Source of the DNA: Shewanella khirikhana
Lineage (GTDB): Bacteria > Pseudomonadota > Gammaproteobacteria > Enterobacterales > Shewanellaceae
Length of the DNA: 64,000 nt
Assembly (NCBI RefSeq): GCF_003957745.1
Contig: NZ_CP020373.1
Location: 2,170,001 to 2,234,000, forward strand
Direction: 5' to 3'
Shown here: positions 54,078 through 63,041 of the stretch, in pieces
Layout of the letters: every line of letters begins with the position of its first letter
Position numbering within the stretch: position 1 is the first letter of the stretch
Notes under the pieces: generated by a model
Databases searched by the model: none
Told to the model about the DNA's origin: nothing
The model's input: only the letters and a program-made list of their open reading frames with translations
Translations under genes and position numbers: made by a program

Positions 54078-55452
54078 TAATCTTGATGGCATCCAGGTAC
54101 TTATCGTCGATGACGAGCCACATATCGGCACAGTGCTGGTGCAGTTATTTGAGCTTGAGGGCATTCGCGCCCTGGCCACTACAGACCCGCGTCAGGCGGC
54201 CACCCTTATCAGTCGCGACTGGCCCGGCGTGGTGGTAAGCGACGTTAATATGCCATCCATGGATGGCATTTCGCTTCTCGGCAAATGCAACGCCATCGAT
54301 GCCAGTCTGCCGGTGGTATTGCTGACAGGTTTTGGTGATATTGCCATGGCGGTCAATGCGTTAAAGCAAGGCGCCTATGATTTTCTGGAAAAGCCATTCA
54401 ATAACGAACATATGCTGGATGTGGTCAAACGGGCGCTGGAAAAGCGTGCCCTGACTCTGGAAAACCGCAATCTGAAAAAGGCGTTGGAGGCCCACGCCAT
54501 TCCCGGGCCGAGGATCCTCGGTAACAGCCCGGGCATAGTTCGGCTTAGAAATCTGATAGACATGGTGCTCAGCACCCCGGCCGATGTACTGATTGAGGGC
54601 GAAACCGGCACCGGCAAAGAACTGGTTGCCCGCTGTCTGCACGACCACAGCCCGCGCCATCAGGCCAACTTTGTGGCCATTAACTGCGGCGCGATTCCGG
54701 AAAACCTGATAGAAAGCGAGCTTTTCGGCGCAGAAGCCGGCGCCTTTACCGGCATCGATAAGGCCCGGGTCGGCAAGTTCGAATTTGCCAATGGTGGTAC
54801 CCTGTTTTTGGATGAGATTGAGTCAACGCCGCTGTCGTTGCAGGTGAAATTGCTGCGGGTGCTGGAAGACAGAAAAGTAGAGCGTCTTGGCTCCAATAAG
54901 TCGATTGCGCTGGATATTCGGGTGGTTGCCGCCACCAAGGTGGATTTAAAGCAGTTGTGCGACACCGGCGAGTTTCGTCAGGATTTGCTGTATCGGCTCA
55001 ATCTGGTGACCATCCCGATTCCGCCGCTGCGTGAGCGCAGAGAAGACATTCCGCTGCTGTTTTTGCACTTTGCCCGGGTGGCGTCGGCCCGCTACCACAA
55101 GGAGCTGATTTACCCCAGCGCCGAGCATCATGCCCGCATGGCCGCCCACGACTGGCCCGGCAATGTGCGTGAGCTTCGCAATCTGGCCGAGCGCTACGTG
55201 CTGCTGGGGGCCGAATCAGCTTTTGCTGCCAGTCTTGGCGGCGCGGCGCAGCTGCATTCGGGGATGTCGTTAAGTCAGCGGGTCGAGTTTTTCGAGCGGG
55301 TACTGATTGAAGAAGCCCTGTCCCACAATCGCGGCTCCATCAAGCTCACCATGGAGCAGTTGGAACTGCCGCGAAAAACCCTTTACGACAAGATGCGCAA
55401 GTACGAGCTTGACCGTAAACACTACCTTAATGACAGCCCCGACGAAATTTGA
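54067..55452 (+). CDS. dctD: DctD, sigma-54-dependent response regulator
   Basis: A 461-residue NtrC-type activator. The receiver has acidic pocket VDDEP, phospho-acceptor Asp59 (VVVSDVNMPSMDG) and Lys109. The AAA+ domain has Walker A GETGTGKE (178-185), the sigma-54 contact loop GAFTG (225-229) and Walker B GGTLFLDEIE. The C-terminus has a Fis-type helix-turn-helix (KLTMEQLELPRKTLYDKMRKY). It starts inside dctB and is expected to drive the -24/-12 promoter of dctPQM. Confidence 0.94.
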   Translation: MSLDNLDGIQVLIVDDEPHIGTVLVQLFELEGIRALATTDPRQAATLISRDWPGVVVSDVNMPSMDGISLLGKCNAIDASLPVVLLTGFGDIAMAVNALKQGAYDFLEKPFNNEHMLDVVKRALEKRALTLENRNLKKALEAHAIPGPRILGNSPGIVRLRNLIDMVLSTPADVLIEGETGTGKELVARCLHDHSPRHQANFVAINCGAIPENLIESELFGAEAGAFTGIDKARVGKFEFANGGTLFLDEIESTPLSLQVKLLRVLEDRKVERLGSNKSIALDIRVVAATKVDLKQLCDTGEFRQDLLYRLNLVTIPIPPLRERREDIPLLFLHFARVASARYHKELIYPSAEHHARMAAHDWPGNVRELRNLAERYVLLGAESAFAASLGGAAQLHSGMSLSQRVEFFERVLIEEALSHNRGSIKLTMEQLELPRKTLYDKMRKYELDRKHYLNDSPDEI

Positions 55453-56734
55453 ACCAACGAAGATAAGCCGAGCGTGCTGACAAGGTACCAGCGGGCAACA
55501 GCTTGAGGGCCACCACGCCAGCCAGTGCCAACAGCAGCAGTGAGCCAAGCACCACAGCCGGCCACTGACCATGGTGCCAAAATGGCATCAGGAACGGGCC
55601 GCCAAGGGACGCTCCAAGGTAGTAGGCACAAAGATAAAGTGCCGATGCCTTGGCTCTGTGACCTGTGGCTCTGAGCGCGACCTGGCTGTTGCAACAGGCA
55701 TGGATAAGGAAAAAGCCTGCGGCGCTCAGCAAGAAGCCACCGACAATGGCCTGTGTGGTATCAAACAGGGTGATGAGGCTGCCTGTCACCATCATCGCAA
55801 GCGACACCAACACCACTGATGCCACTCCGAAGCGGGCTACCAGGGTGCCGGAGCGATAAGCGCACAGGGTGCCACTGAGGTAGCACAGGAAAATCAGCGT
55901 TACTCCGAAACGGCTCCAGTGAAACGGCGCCTCGAGCAAGTGCAACTGAATAAAGCTGAACTGATTGACCATCACCATAAATGCCAGGCCGCCAAGCAGA
56001 TAAAACAGTCGCAGGTGAGGGTTGGCAAGGTGCATGGCAAAACCTTGCCAGGCGCTCGATGCCGGTATTTGAGCTGACCGCTCGGCCTTGTTTTTCGCGT
56101 CTGTCGCGTTGCTCTTCTCTGCATTCGCGCTGCTCGTCGCAGCTTTCCCCTGATGACTCTGGCCAAAGGGGGATAACAGATAGTGACTGAGCCCAACCGA
56201 TACCAAGGTCACTGCGGTCAGCAGCAGCGCGGCGCCTTGCCAGCTCAGGTACTCGGCCATCAGGCCACCCAGAATTCGCCCGACAATACCGCCAAAACTG
56301 TTGGCCGCAATATAAAACGCGCCAGCCTTCATTAGCGCAGACAGCGGTAAAGACTCGCGCATAAACGCCATGGCAATGGCGGGCAGTGCCGCCAGCAATA
56401 TCCCCTGAACCAGCCTTAGCGCCAAAATGCCATGCCAACTGTCAATCAGCAGCATCAGCGGATTCGACAGTGCCAGCAGCCACAGACTGAAGATCAGCGG
56501 TTGATAGCGGCCGATACTGTCGGACAAGAGTGCATAGCCAAGCAGCGACAGCGCCAGCGAAAAGCTGGTCACAGATAAAATCAGGGTGGCCTCGCCGCCG
56601 GCAACAGCAAACTGCTCAGCCAACATCGGCAACATGCCCTGCATCAGATACAGGTTGATGTACACCATCACCGAGGCCAGCGCCAGGCCATGGATAAGCC
56701 TTTTGGCATTTGCCCTTGAAATTCTGCCCGACAC
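55427..56734 (-). CDS. MFS transporter
   Basis: About 435 residues with 12 predicted spans and an early MFS loop (LLGYALLSDSIGRYQPLIFSLWLLAL). A charged cytoplasmic loop rich in Ala, Lys and Ser (SSANAEKSNATDAKNKAERS) lies between the halves. The start is probably the GTG with GGAG 6 nt before it (56734); a TTG five codons earlier is possible. Its 3' end overlaps the end of dctD by 26 nt on the opposite strand. It is divergent from a LysR gene; the efflux family (YnfM-like) is a guess. Confidence 0.85.
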   Translation of the reverse strand: MSGRISRANAKRLIHGLALASVMVYINLYLMQGMLPMLAEQFAVAGGEATLILSVTSFSLALSLLGYALLSDSIGRYQPLIFSLWLLALSNPLMLLIDSWHGILALRLVQGILLAALPAIAMAFMRESLPLSALMKAGAFYIAANSFGGIVGRILGGLMAEYLSWQGAALLLTAVTLVSVGLSHYLLSPFGQSHQGKAATSSANAEKSNATDAKNKAERSAQIPASSAWQGFAMHLANPHLRLFYLLGGLAFMVMVNQFSFIQLHLLEAPFHWSRFGVTLIFLCYLSGTLCAYRSGTLVARFGVASVVLVSLAMMVTGSLITLFDTTQAIVGGFLLSAAGFFLIHACCNSQVALRATGHRAKASALYLCAYYLGASLGGPFLMPFWHHGQWPAVVLGSLLLLALAGVVALKLLPAGTLSARSAYLRWFKFRRGCH

Positions 56735-56858
56735 TGCAACTCCAACCAAAATGAATCTATCAGGATTGCTTCAGGCTAGCGCAAGCCATAACATAACGAT
56801 AATAGATAAATAGAATTCATTTATTGATAATTTTTATATTTAAGGCAAGCCACCTCCT

Positions 56859-57740
56859 ATGGACATCAAGCAGCTGTCTCATCTGATTGCCGTCTGCGAC
56901 GCAGGCAGTTTCACCCGCGCAGCCAAACGGCTGGGGTTGGCGCAACCGGCGCTGAGCCAAAGCATTAAAAAGCTGGAGCAGGAGCTTGAAGTCACTTTAC
57001 TGAATCGAACGCAGGGCATGAGCGACCGGGGGATAAGGCTCACCGCCGAAGGCGAAGCACTGCTTGGGCACGCCCGCTTGATAGTCAACCAGCTGCATCA
57101 GGCCAAGGCGCAAATTCGCGCCATGGCAAGTCTCAGTGAAGGCGAAGTCAGGATAGCGGTGCCAGGCATGCTCGGCTCCTTCTATTTGCCCTCCCGGTTG
57201 ATGGCCTTTCGCCACCGCTACCCCGGCGTAAAGCTCAGTCTGTTTGAAGGTGGCACCCGGGATGCGCTCAGAATGCTTGAGCAGGAAGAGGTGGATATTG
57301 CCATCATCACCGCCGGTGATTTGCGGCCCGAATTTGACTCCTGCCTGCTGCTCACCGAAGAAATGGTAGTGGCACTTGGCAGCGACCATCCCCTCGCCCA
57401 GCAACCAAGCGTTACTCTGGAAGACTTTTTAGCCCACGAGCTGGTGATGTTCAAACCCGGCTATTTTCACCGCGAGTGGCTGCTGTCCCAGGCAAGAGCG
57501 CTGGCCATCAGCCCGAATATTGCCTTCGAAACCAACCTGATAAACCTGATCAAACAGCTTGTTTCTCAGGGGTTTGCCATTACCAGTGTGCTGGATATGG
57601 TGATTACCGACAAAGACGGCATCGAGAAGCGCTCATTCAACCCGCGCATGTTCCTCGATTTGCATATCGCCTGGAAAAAGAAACGTCCGGTCGGAAAAGC
57701 AGACCGCAGCTTTGTGGAGTTTTTGCTGGAAAATCAGTAG
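56859..57740 (+). CDS. LysR family transcriptional regulator
   Basis: A 293-residue regulator. The N-terminal winged helix-turn-helix covers residues 1-60 (LSHLIAVCDAGSFTRAAKRLGLAQPALSQ). The effector domain follows, with VRIAVPGMLGSFYLPSRLMAF and later LysR_substrate features. It is divergently transcribed from the MFS gene across about 125 nt, so it probably controls that gene and itself. Effector unknown. Confidence 0.92.
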   Translation: MDIKQLSHLIAVCDAGSFTRAAKRLGLAQPALSQSIKKLEQELEVTLLNRTQGMSDRGIRLTAEGEALLGHARLIVNQLHQAKAQIRAMASLSEGEVRIAVPGMLGSFYLPSRLMAFRHRYPGVKLSLFEGGTRDALRMLEQEEVDIAIITAGDLRPEFDSCLLLTEEMVVALGSDHPLAQQPSVTLEDFLAHELVMFKPGYFHREWLLSQARALAISPNIAFETNLINLIKQLVSQGFAITSVLDMVITDKDGIEKRSFNPRMFLDLHIAWKKKRPVGKADRSFVEFLLENQ

Positions 57741-57759
57741 TCCGCAGTCAATTGCACAT

Positions 57760-57788
57760 AAAAAAGCCCGGCTAATGCCGGGCTTTTT
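57760..57788. terminator. Bidirectional terminator between the LysR gene and the S8 protease
   Basis: AAAAAAGCCCGGC / GCCGGGCTTTTT around TAAT, usable by both convergent genes. Confidence 0.87.
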
Positions 57789-57802
57789 GCCTTGGATGTT
57801 GA

Positions 57803-60800
57803 TTACTTCATCCGACGACGCAGGAAGGCCACCGGTGCCAGCAGCAGTGCCAGCCAACCCAGAGAGCCGCCTGGGTCTGGGTTATCGGTAATAGATACTG
57901 AAACCAGAGTGGAATCAGAGTTCCCCTGACTGTCTTTTACTGTCAGATTGAAAGAAATGATTTCTGCTGCACCATCAGCGGAAGGTGCTTTGAACTTGAG
58001 AACGGGAGCTGTGGCATCAACCTTCACGGTTTTACCACCAAGCTGTGTCCACTCATAGGTCAAATCATCTCCATTGGGATCGTAGGAAACACTTCCATTC
58101 AGAGTAAGGGTCGCACCTTCATGGATACCTTTTGGCGCATCCACACGTGCTACCGGCTTCACTTCAGGTACATCGAAGCTATAGCTGTCGCTGATAAGCT
58201 TGGCCGTCGCGTTGTCGACCTTGTTGGTCAGCACCAGTTCGTTGGCTTTGCTGGCCTTGCGGGGGATCAGGTCGAAACTCACATCCTGTGCTTCCTGACC
58301 TGAAGCCATATCAATGCTCCAGTTAATGCTCTGGCCTTCCTGCTTACCATCGTGGCTGATGTTCGCCACTTCATGGCCCGCAGGAATAGACGCACTCAAC
58401 AGGTAAGTACGGGTTTCCTGGGTCTTGTTGGCAGCAATACTGTTAACTATCTTGATAGCTTCGCCTGGCTCCACCAGACCATTGACCTTGGTCTGCGCCG
58501 GAGGAGTCACATCATCGGCTACCCGGGTAAAGATCACCGGCAGGTTAACGGTCGCCACTTTGGTATCTGAGGTTTGCAGCATAACCACTGCTAAGCCATC
58601 ATCACCAGGCAATACATTAAGATCCCATGCCAGACTCAGGTCGAAATCCTTGTTATCACCACTCAGTGTCACATTGAAGTTATCGCTTGCTTCATTACTA
58701 AGGGTCAGGTGCTTAAGACCATAAGTATCTTTTGCACCGGCGGCGGATGCCTCGTAGTTTTGTACCACGACGTAGTAATCGCCGGCAGCAGGGTTACTCA
58801 CCAGCACTGACTCTTCTGAACCCGCACGGGCCGAACTGGCCACAATGCTAAAGCCGCTGCCATCATCGTAAAGCACGTAGACATCCAGATCGGGAGACGT
58901 GGTATAGGCAATGGAGGCGGTGAAATAGAGCGAGCCAGCCGGAACCGGGAACTTAAACACGTCTACCTGATCGAAATCGTCGAATGGCTTGCCATTGGTG
59001 CTGTCCTCCGCCAGTTTGGACTCCAGCGTTTCGGCCAGTGCGATACCGGCAGAAGCTGATTTCACATCTGGCAAATCAAGCGCTTTCAAGCCAGAAATAT
59101 TCATCTCATCGGCACTGCGGGTAGCATTCACAGTGATAAGCGATGGCAGATTACGCTTGGCGGCCTTAACAACCACAGGCATGGCTGCCATTGGATGAGC
59201 AGAAGAGTTCAGTTTCAGGTTGGCAAAGCCCCAGTCATTACCGAGTTTGGTCACATCGGCAGTCACAGTAATAAGCTGACTTTCACCCTTTTTCAGAGTA
59301 AAGCTTGCCGGCTCAACAGTATAGGCGACATCACCAACCACTTTCTCAACCGCCGCGCTCCATTCACCATCGGCGGTGGCGGTGACTTTACGGCTCCAGC
59401 TGCAACTGTTTACACACTTGCTGTCCTGCATCGATGGCAAATTGAGTTTGCGTGGGTCACCACCGGTATCCGGGTTGGCAATTTCATAATTCAGCGCAGA
59501 CTCATCCATGATAAGGCCGGTTTTGGCAGCCAAATCCACGCGAATACGACCAGCACCCACGTCGAATGGGTCGGCCACAGTAGTGCCGTCGGCCTTCTTC
59601 ATCGCCTGAGCTCCGGTGGCGGTCAACATCAAGGCAGAACGGATATTGTCTGGTGTCCAATCTTTATGCAGGGATTTCAGCAAGGCGCCGGCGCCGGCAA
59701 CGTGAGGACTTGCCATCGAAGTGCCTGACATCAAGGTGAAATCAGCCGGATCGGTACCGGTTTTATCATGGCCGTACTGCTCATCGGCATAGGCGGCATA
59801 GATATCGGAACCAGGGGCTGCGACATAAGGCACCATCACATCAATAGAGCCATTGGGGCCGAGCAATGATGACGCGGATAAAATATCCGCCGGCTTTTCT
59901 TTGATAGCCAGCGCCGGGTCGATGGTTAACGTCAGTGCTGGGTTGGCGTCAAGCAGCTTTACGATTTCCAGGCCATCGGCATTACCAATACCGATTGCCG
60001 GAACCTTGATGTCTTCTACACCAGCCATGCCAAAGCGGGCGTTGCCTGAGCCATCACTGTTAAAGATAACAACGGCCTTGGCGCCAGCGGCTACCGCATG
60101 GTTGATCTTGTCAACAAACGCACAGCTGCCACGTTTAATCAGGGCAATTTTGTCTTTAAATACATCGGCAGCAAAGGCATTACAGCCCTGGAAGTTGGCT
60201 GCATCAACGGCACCGGCATACACCAGATTGCCGCTCACTGTCTCGGTCAAACCTGGGCCGGATGGTGTAAAGTCGAACTTGGTGTCACCCAGCATCATTT
60301 GCTGAGCGATATCACGGCCATGGGTAGAGTTGGCGACCGAAGTATACCAGGGAGCATGCTTGGGCGTGGTGTATGGCACCTGCTTGATGTTGGAGCGGGT
60401 GTTACCGGCTGCGGCGGCCACAAAAATACCGGCATTGCGTGCGGCCAGGAAGCCAAGCTCTGCGGCGCTGCGCCATGGATGACCACCACCGCTGATGGAA
60501 TAGTTAAGTACATCCACCCCTTCTTTGATGGCATCATCAAGTGCCTTCAGCGTGGCAGAAGTGGGGCAGCCACTGTAGGTATCCCCGGTGTTACCAGGGT
60601 TACAGATCTGATACGCCACAATGTTGGCATGCGGTGCAACACCTGAAATCTGCTCAAACGTCAAACCGGTCTCAATGCCATCGCCAACCAGCTTGCCCGT
60701 TTCACCTTCAACAAAAGGAACATTTTTCAGGATGTTACCCGCTGCCGTGCTGGCAACGTGGGAGCCGTGACCACCATAGTCCTCGCCATTTTTAGCCGGC

Positions 60801-61645
60801 GGAGTTGGACCGAACACGTCCAAATCATCATAGTTTTTGGTGATTTCCGGATAGCTGTGAACACCAATCAGCTTGTCGTTACACATTCCGGCAAAATCGG
60901 CGGCACAGTCACCCACGTATACCCCTTGTCCCCATGGGTTGGTGTGATCGTAACCGTCACCACCCACATCGGCAAAAGATGGATGATCTGAGTTAATACC
61001 GGAGTCGATAATCCCCACAATCACGCCTTCACCCATGGCTTTGGTACCGGTGGCACTGCCATTCCATACCTTGGGTGAACCAATCAGCGCCTGGCTGGCA
61101 TCGGTTTCCATTTGTTCAAGCTTTTCACGTTCGATAAAGGCCACTTCCGGCAGCTGAGCCAACTTTTGCGCCTGGGCCTGGGTCATCCGCATCGACACAC
61201 CGTTGAAGGCATATTGGAAGCTGGTTACAAATTCGACGTCATCACCGGTTGATGCCTTGGCTTTTAAGACAAAGTTATCCTGCTTTGCTTTCAGGAAACT
61301 GGCATAGGCGCGCACTTCGGGCTTGCGCACATTCAGCTTGATGTTATTGACGTCACCTTTGGCGCGGGAAAACTGTGGGCTGGTCGCTTTAAATCCCTGG
61401 ATTTCACCGTTGTAGTTGGCAACGGCTTTATCGGCAAGACGCACTATGTAGGTATGAACTTCATTACCAAGCCCTGCTTCAGCGATAAACTTGGGATGTG
61501 CCGAGTCGGCATTGCGATTACGTCCGCTGAACTGTTTAAGCGCATCGGACAGCGCCATTTCTCCCGATGCAGAAGAGACGGTCTGCGAAGAGGCAGCACC
61601 GCTGAGCAGAGCCATAGAAATGGCCAAGGCGATTTTGGTTTTCAC
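57803..61645 (-). CDS. Large secreted S8 serine peptidase with PA domain and GlyGly-CTERM-like tail
   Basis: About 1280 residues from a GTG start with AGGAAGCGAGAAA before it; a 13-codon longer ATG frame lacks a signal-peptide-like start. The order is: signal peptide (about 1-20), I9-type propeptide (to about 175), then an S8 domain with Asp214 (IIDSGIN), His293 (GGHGSHVAS), Asn415 (AAAGNT) and Ser643 (SGTSMASPH). A PA insert lies near 470-570. Beta-sandwich domains follow, ending in a PKD-like domain (about 1170-1255). The last residues (GGSLGWLALLLAPVAFLRRR) fit a GlyGly-CTERM tail processed by rhombosortase. Confidence 0.92.
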   Translation of the reverse strand: MKTKIALAISMALLSGAASSQTVSSASGEMALSDALKQFSGRNRNADSAHPKFIAEAGLGNEVHTYIVRLADKAVANYNGEIQGFKATSPQFSRAKGDVNNIKLNVRKPEVRAYASFLKAKQDNFVLKAKASTGDDVEFVTSFQYAFNGVSMRMTQAQAQKLAQLPEVAFIEREKLEQMETDASQALIGSPKVWNGSATGTKAMGEGVIVGIIDSGINSDHPSFADVGGDGYDHTNPWGQGVYVGDCAADFAGMCNDKLIGVHSYPEITKNYDDLDVFGPTPPAKNGEDYGGHGSHVASTAAGNILKNVPFVEGETGKLVGDGIETGLTFEQISGVAPHANIVAYQICNPGNTGDTYSGCPTSATLKALDDAIKEGVDVLNYSISGGGHPWRSAAELGFLAARNAGIFVAAAAGNTRSNIKQVPYTTPKHAPWYTSVANSTHGRDIAQQMMLGDTKFDFTPSGPGLTETVSGNLVYAGAVDAANFQGCNAFAADVFKDKIALIKRGSCAFVDKINHAVAAGAKAVVIFNSDGSGNARFGMAGVEDIKVPAIGIGNADGLEIVKLLDANPALTLTIDPALAIKEKPADILSASSLLGPNGSIDVMVPYVAAPGSDIYAAYADEQYGHDKTGTDPADFTLMSGTSMASPHVAGAGALLKSLHKDWTPDNIRSALMLTATGAQAMKKADGTTVADPFDVGAGRIRVDLAAKTGLIMDESALNYEIANPDTGGDPRKLNLPSMQDSKCVNSCSWSRKVTATADGEWSAAVEKVVGDVAYTVEPASFTLKKGESQLITVTADVTKLGNDWGFANLKLNSSAHPMAAMPVVVKAAKRNLPSLITVNATRSADEMNISGLKALDLPDVKSASAGIALAETLESKLAEDSTNGKPFDDFDQVDVFKFPVPAGSLYFTASIAYTTSPDLDVYVLYDDGSGFSIVASSARAGSEESVLVSNPAAGDYYVVVQNYEASAAGAKDTYGLKHLTLSNEASDNFNVTLSGDNKDFDLSLAWDLNVLPGDDGLAVVMLQTSDTKVATVNLPVIFTRVADDVTPPAQTKVNGLVEPGEAIKIVNSIAANKTQETRTYLLSASIPAGHEVANISHDGKQEGQSINWSIDMASGQEAQDVSFDLIPRKASKANELVLTNKVDNATAKLISDSYSFDVPEVKPVARVDAPKGIHEGATLTLNGSVSYDPNGDDLTYEWTQLGGKTVKVDATAPVLKFKAPSADGAAEIISFNLTVKDSQGNSDSTLVSVSITDNPDPGGSLGWLALLLAPVAFLRRRMK

Positions 61646-62145
61646 TTTCTCGCTTCCTTGTAGTTGTTTGCATGTCAAACGCATTCAGGCGCATTTTTAG
61701 CCGCAGATGGCCAAAAACCACTTAAATGCTATTCCGAGCACTGTTCTGATTACGTTTTTATCTCGGAGGCGTGACATGTATCACGCAATGAAACAAATGA
61801 AAACCAAGCGTTAACCGTACATTTACCCGATATAGACAGATTTAACGCAATATCCAGAATTTACCGCATAAGACCCTGTAATCAAGCTTCAAGACGAAGG
61901 AGGTAACTAACTGTAAATATTGGATATTAACTGACAGCCAACAATGTAAAACCGTTAAAACTAATCACAACCCAATCTTGAAACAATTTTATTTCAACTT
62001 ATTACCAAAACCACAAATAAAACATATTACAAACACTTTGATAACATCAATTAAATTACTACTTAACAAAAAGATGCGTCTCACCTATCGTTAAAGCTGA
62101 GATAAATGAAAAAAGGCGGCTTAAGCCGCCTTTTTTCTAAACACA
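61646..62145. other. Gene-free AT-rich region between the protease and maiA
   Basis: About 500 nt, AT-rich around 61800-62100. It holds the protease promoter region and the maiA terminator. AAGGAGGT at 61897-61904 looks like a ribosome site, but no ORF follows it. Confidence 0.6.
62109..62136 (-). terminator. Intrinsic terminator after maiA
   Basis: AAAAAAGGCGGC / GCCGCCTTTTTT around TTAA, active on either strand. Confidence 0.85.
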
Positions 62146-62787
62146 TCACTGTGCGTCCGGTTGATTTTCCGGCAGTGCATCGATAAACGCCTGAGTCGAA
62201 TTACAGTGCTTATCTATTCGAACAATATTCGGATAATTATCCAAGGGCACATTAAATCGGCGTGCGTTATATACCTGTGGAATTAAGCAGGCATCGGCAA
62301 GAGTGGGAGAATCGCCAAAACAATACTGACCACTGTGGCGGGCGAGCATTTTCTCAATTGCTGCAAAACCTTCGTGGATCCAGTGGTGATACCACGCGTT
62401 TTTCACCTCATCGGACAGCGCCATGTCAGTAGCAAGGTACTGCAGCACCCTGAGGTTATTGAGAGGGTGCACTTCACAGGCAACCGCAAGACACATGGCG
62501 CGCACCTGGGCCTTGTCAATGGCCGATTCAGGCAGCAGTTTTGCCCCCTCGGCGCACTCTTCCAGATACTCCATAATGGCCAGTGATTGGGTCAGCACAG
62601 TGCCATCGTCCAGCTCCAGAGTGGGTACCAGATGTTGCGGGTTCAGGGAAACATAGTCTCGGGCGTGCTGCTCACCACCATTTTTCACCAGGTGTACTGA
62701 GTGCTGCTCAACCTTAATGCCTTTAAAATTGAGCGCAATGCGCACCCGATAGGCGGCGCTGGAGCGCCAGTATCCGTATAATTTCAT
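62146..62787 (-). CDS. maiA: Maleylacetoacetate isomerase (zeta-class GST)
   Basis: A 213-residue protein with the zeta GST start MKLYGYWRSSAAYRVRIALN, where SSAAYRVR matches the active-site SSCSxRVR with Ala in place of the usual Cys. Further motifs are VPTLELDDGTVLTQSLAIMEYL and ADACLIPQVYNARRF. It isomerises maleylacetoacetate in tyrosine breakdown. The fumarylacetoacetate hydrolase-family gene lies upstream on the same strand, separated by a terminator-like hairpin. Confidence 0.93.
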   Translation of the reverse strand: MKLYGYWRSSAAYRVRIALNFKGIKVEQHSVHLVKNGGEQHARDYVSLNPQHLVPTLELDDGTVLTQSLAIMEYLEECAEGAKLLPESAIDKAQVRAMCLAVACEVHPLNNLRVLQYLATDMALSDEVKNAWYHHWIHEGFAAIEKMLARHSGQYCFGDSPTLADACLIPQVYNARRFNVPLDNYPNIVRIDKHCNSTQAFIDALPENQPDAQ

Positions 62788-63002
62788 TCATCTCTCCTTG
62801 GATGGACTCTTGTGGCCGGTTCAGTGCCGCTTCGCGCTGCTGTTCTCCCCTGCCCGCTCCTCTTCAGGTCGTCAGAAGAGGCCCTGAAGCCGGGGAGCCG
62901 CTTGCTCAATCAGCGCCAGCACCTGAGTCAAACACCGCTGTCGGCGGGCTCTCGGAATAAACAGCTAAGCACCAGGTAAGTCCATCATTGTCACGGCGAT
63001 AA

Positions 63003-63026
63003 AAAACGGGGCCAAAGCCCCGTTTT
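63003..63026 (-). terminator. Intrinsic terminator after the fumarylacetoacetate hydrolase-family gene
   Basis: Hairpin AAAACGGGGC / GCCCCGTTTT around CAAA, 16 nt past the stop. Confidence 0.75.
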
Positions 63027-63041
63027 CAAATCCTTTGGGCG

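Noticed and set aside
61897..61930. AAGGAGGT ribosome-site-like sequence in the region upstream of the large protease
   Set aside because: No start codon with a meaningful reading frame follows it.
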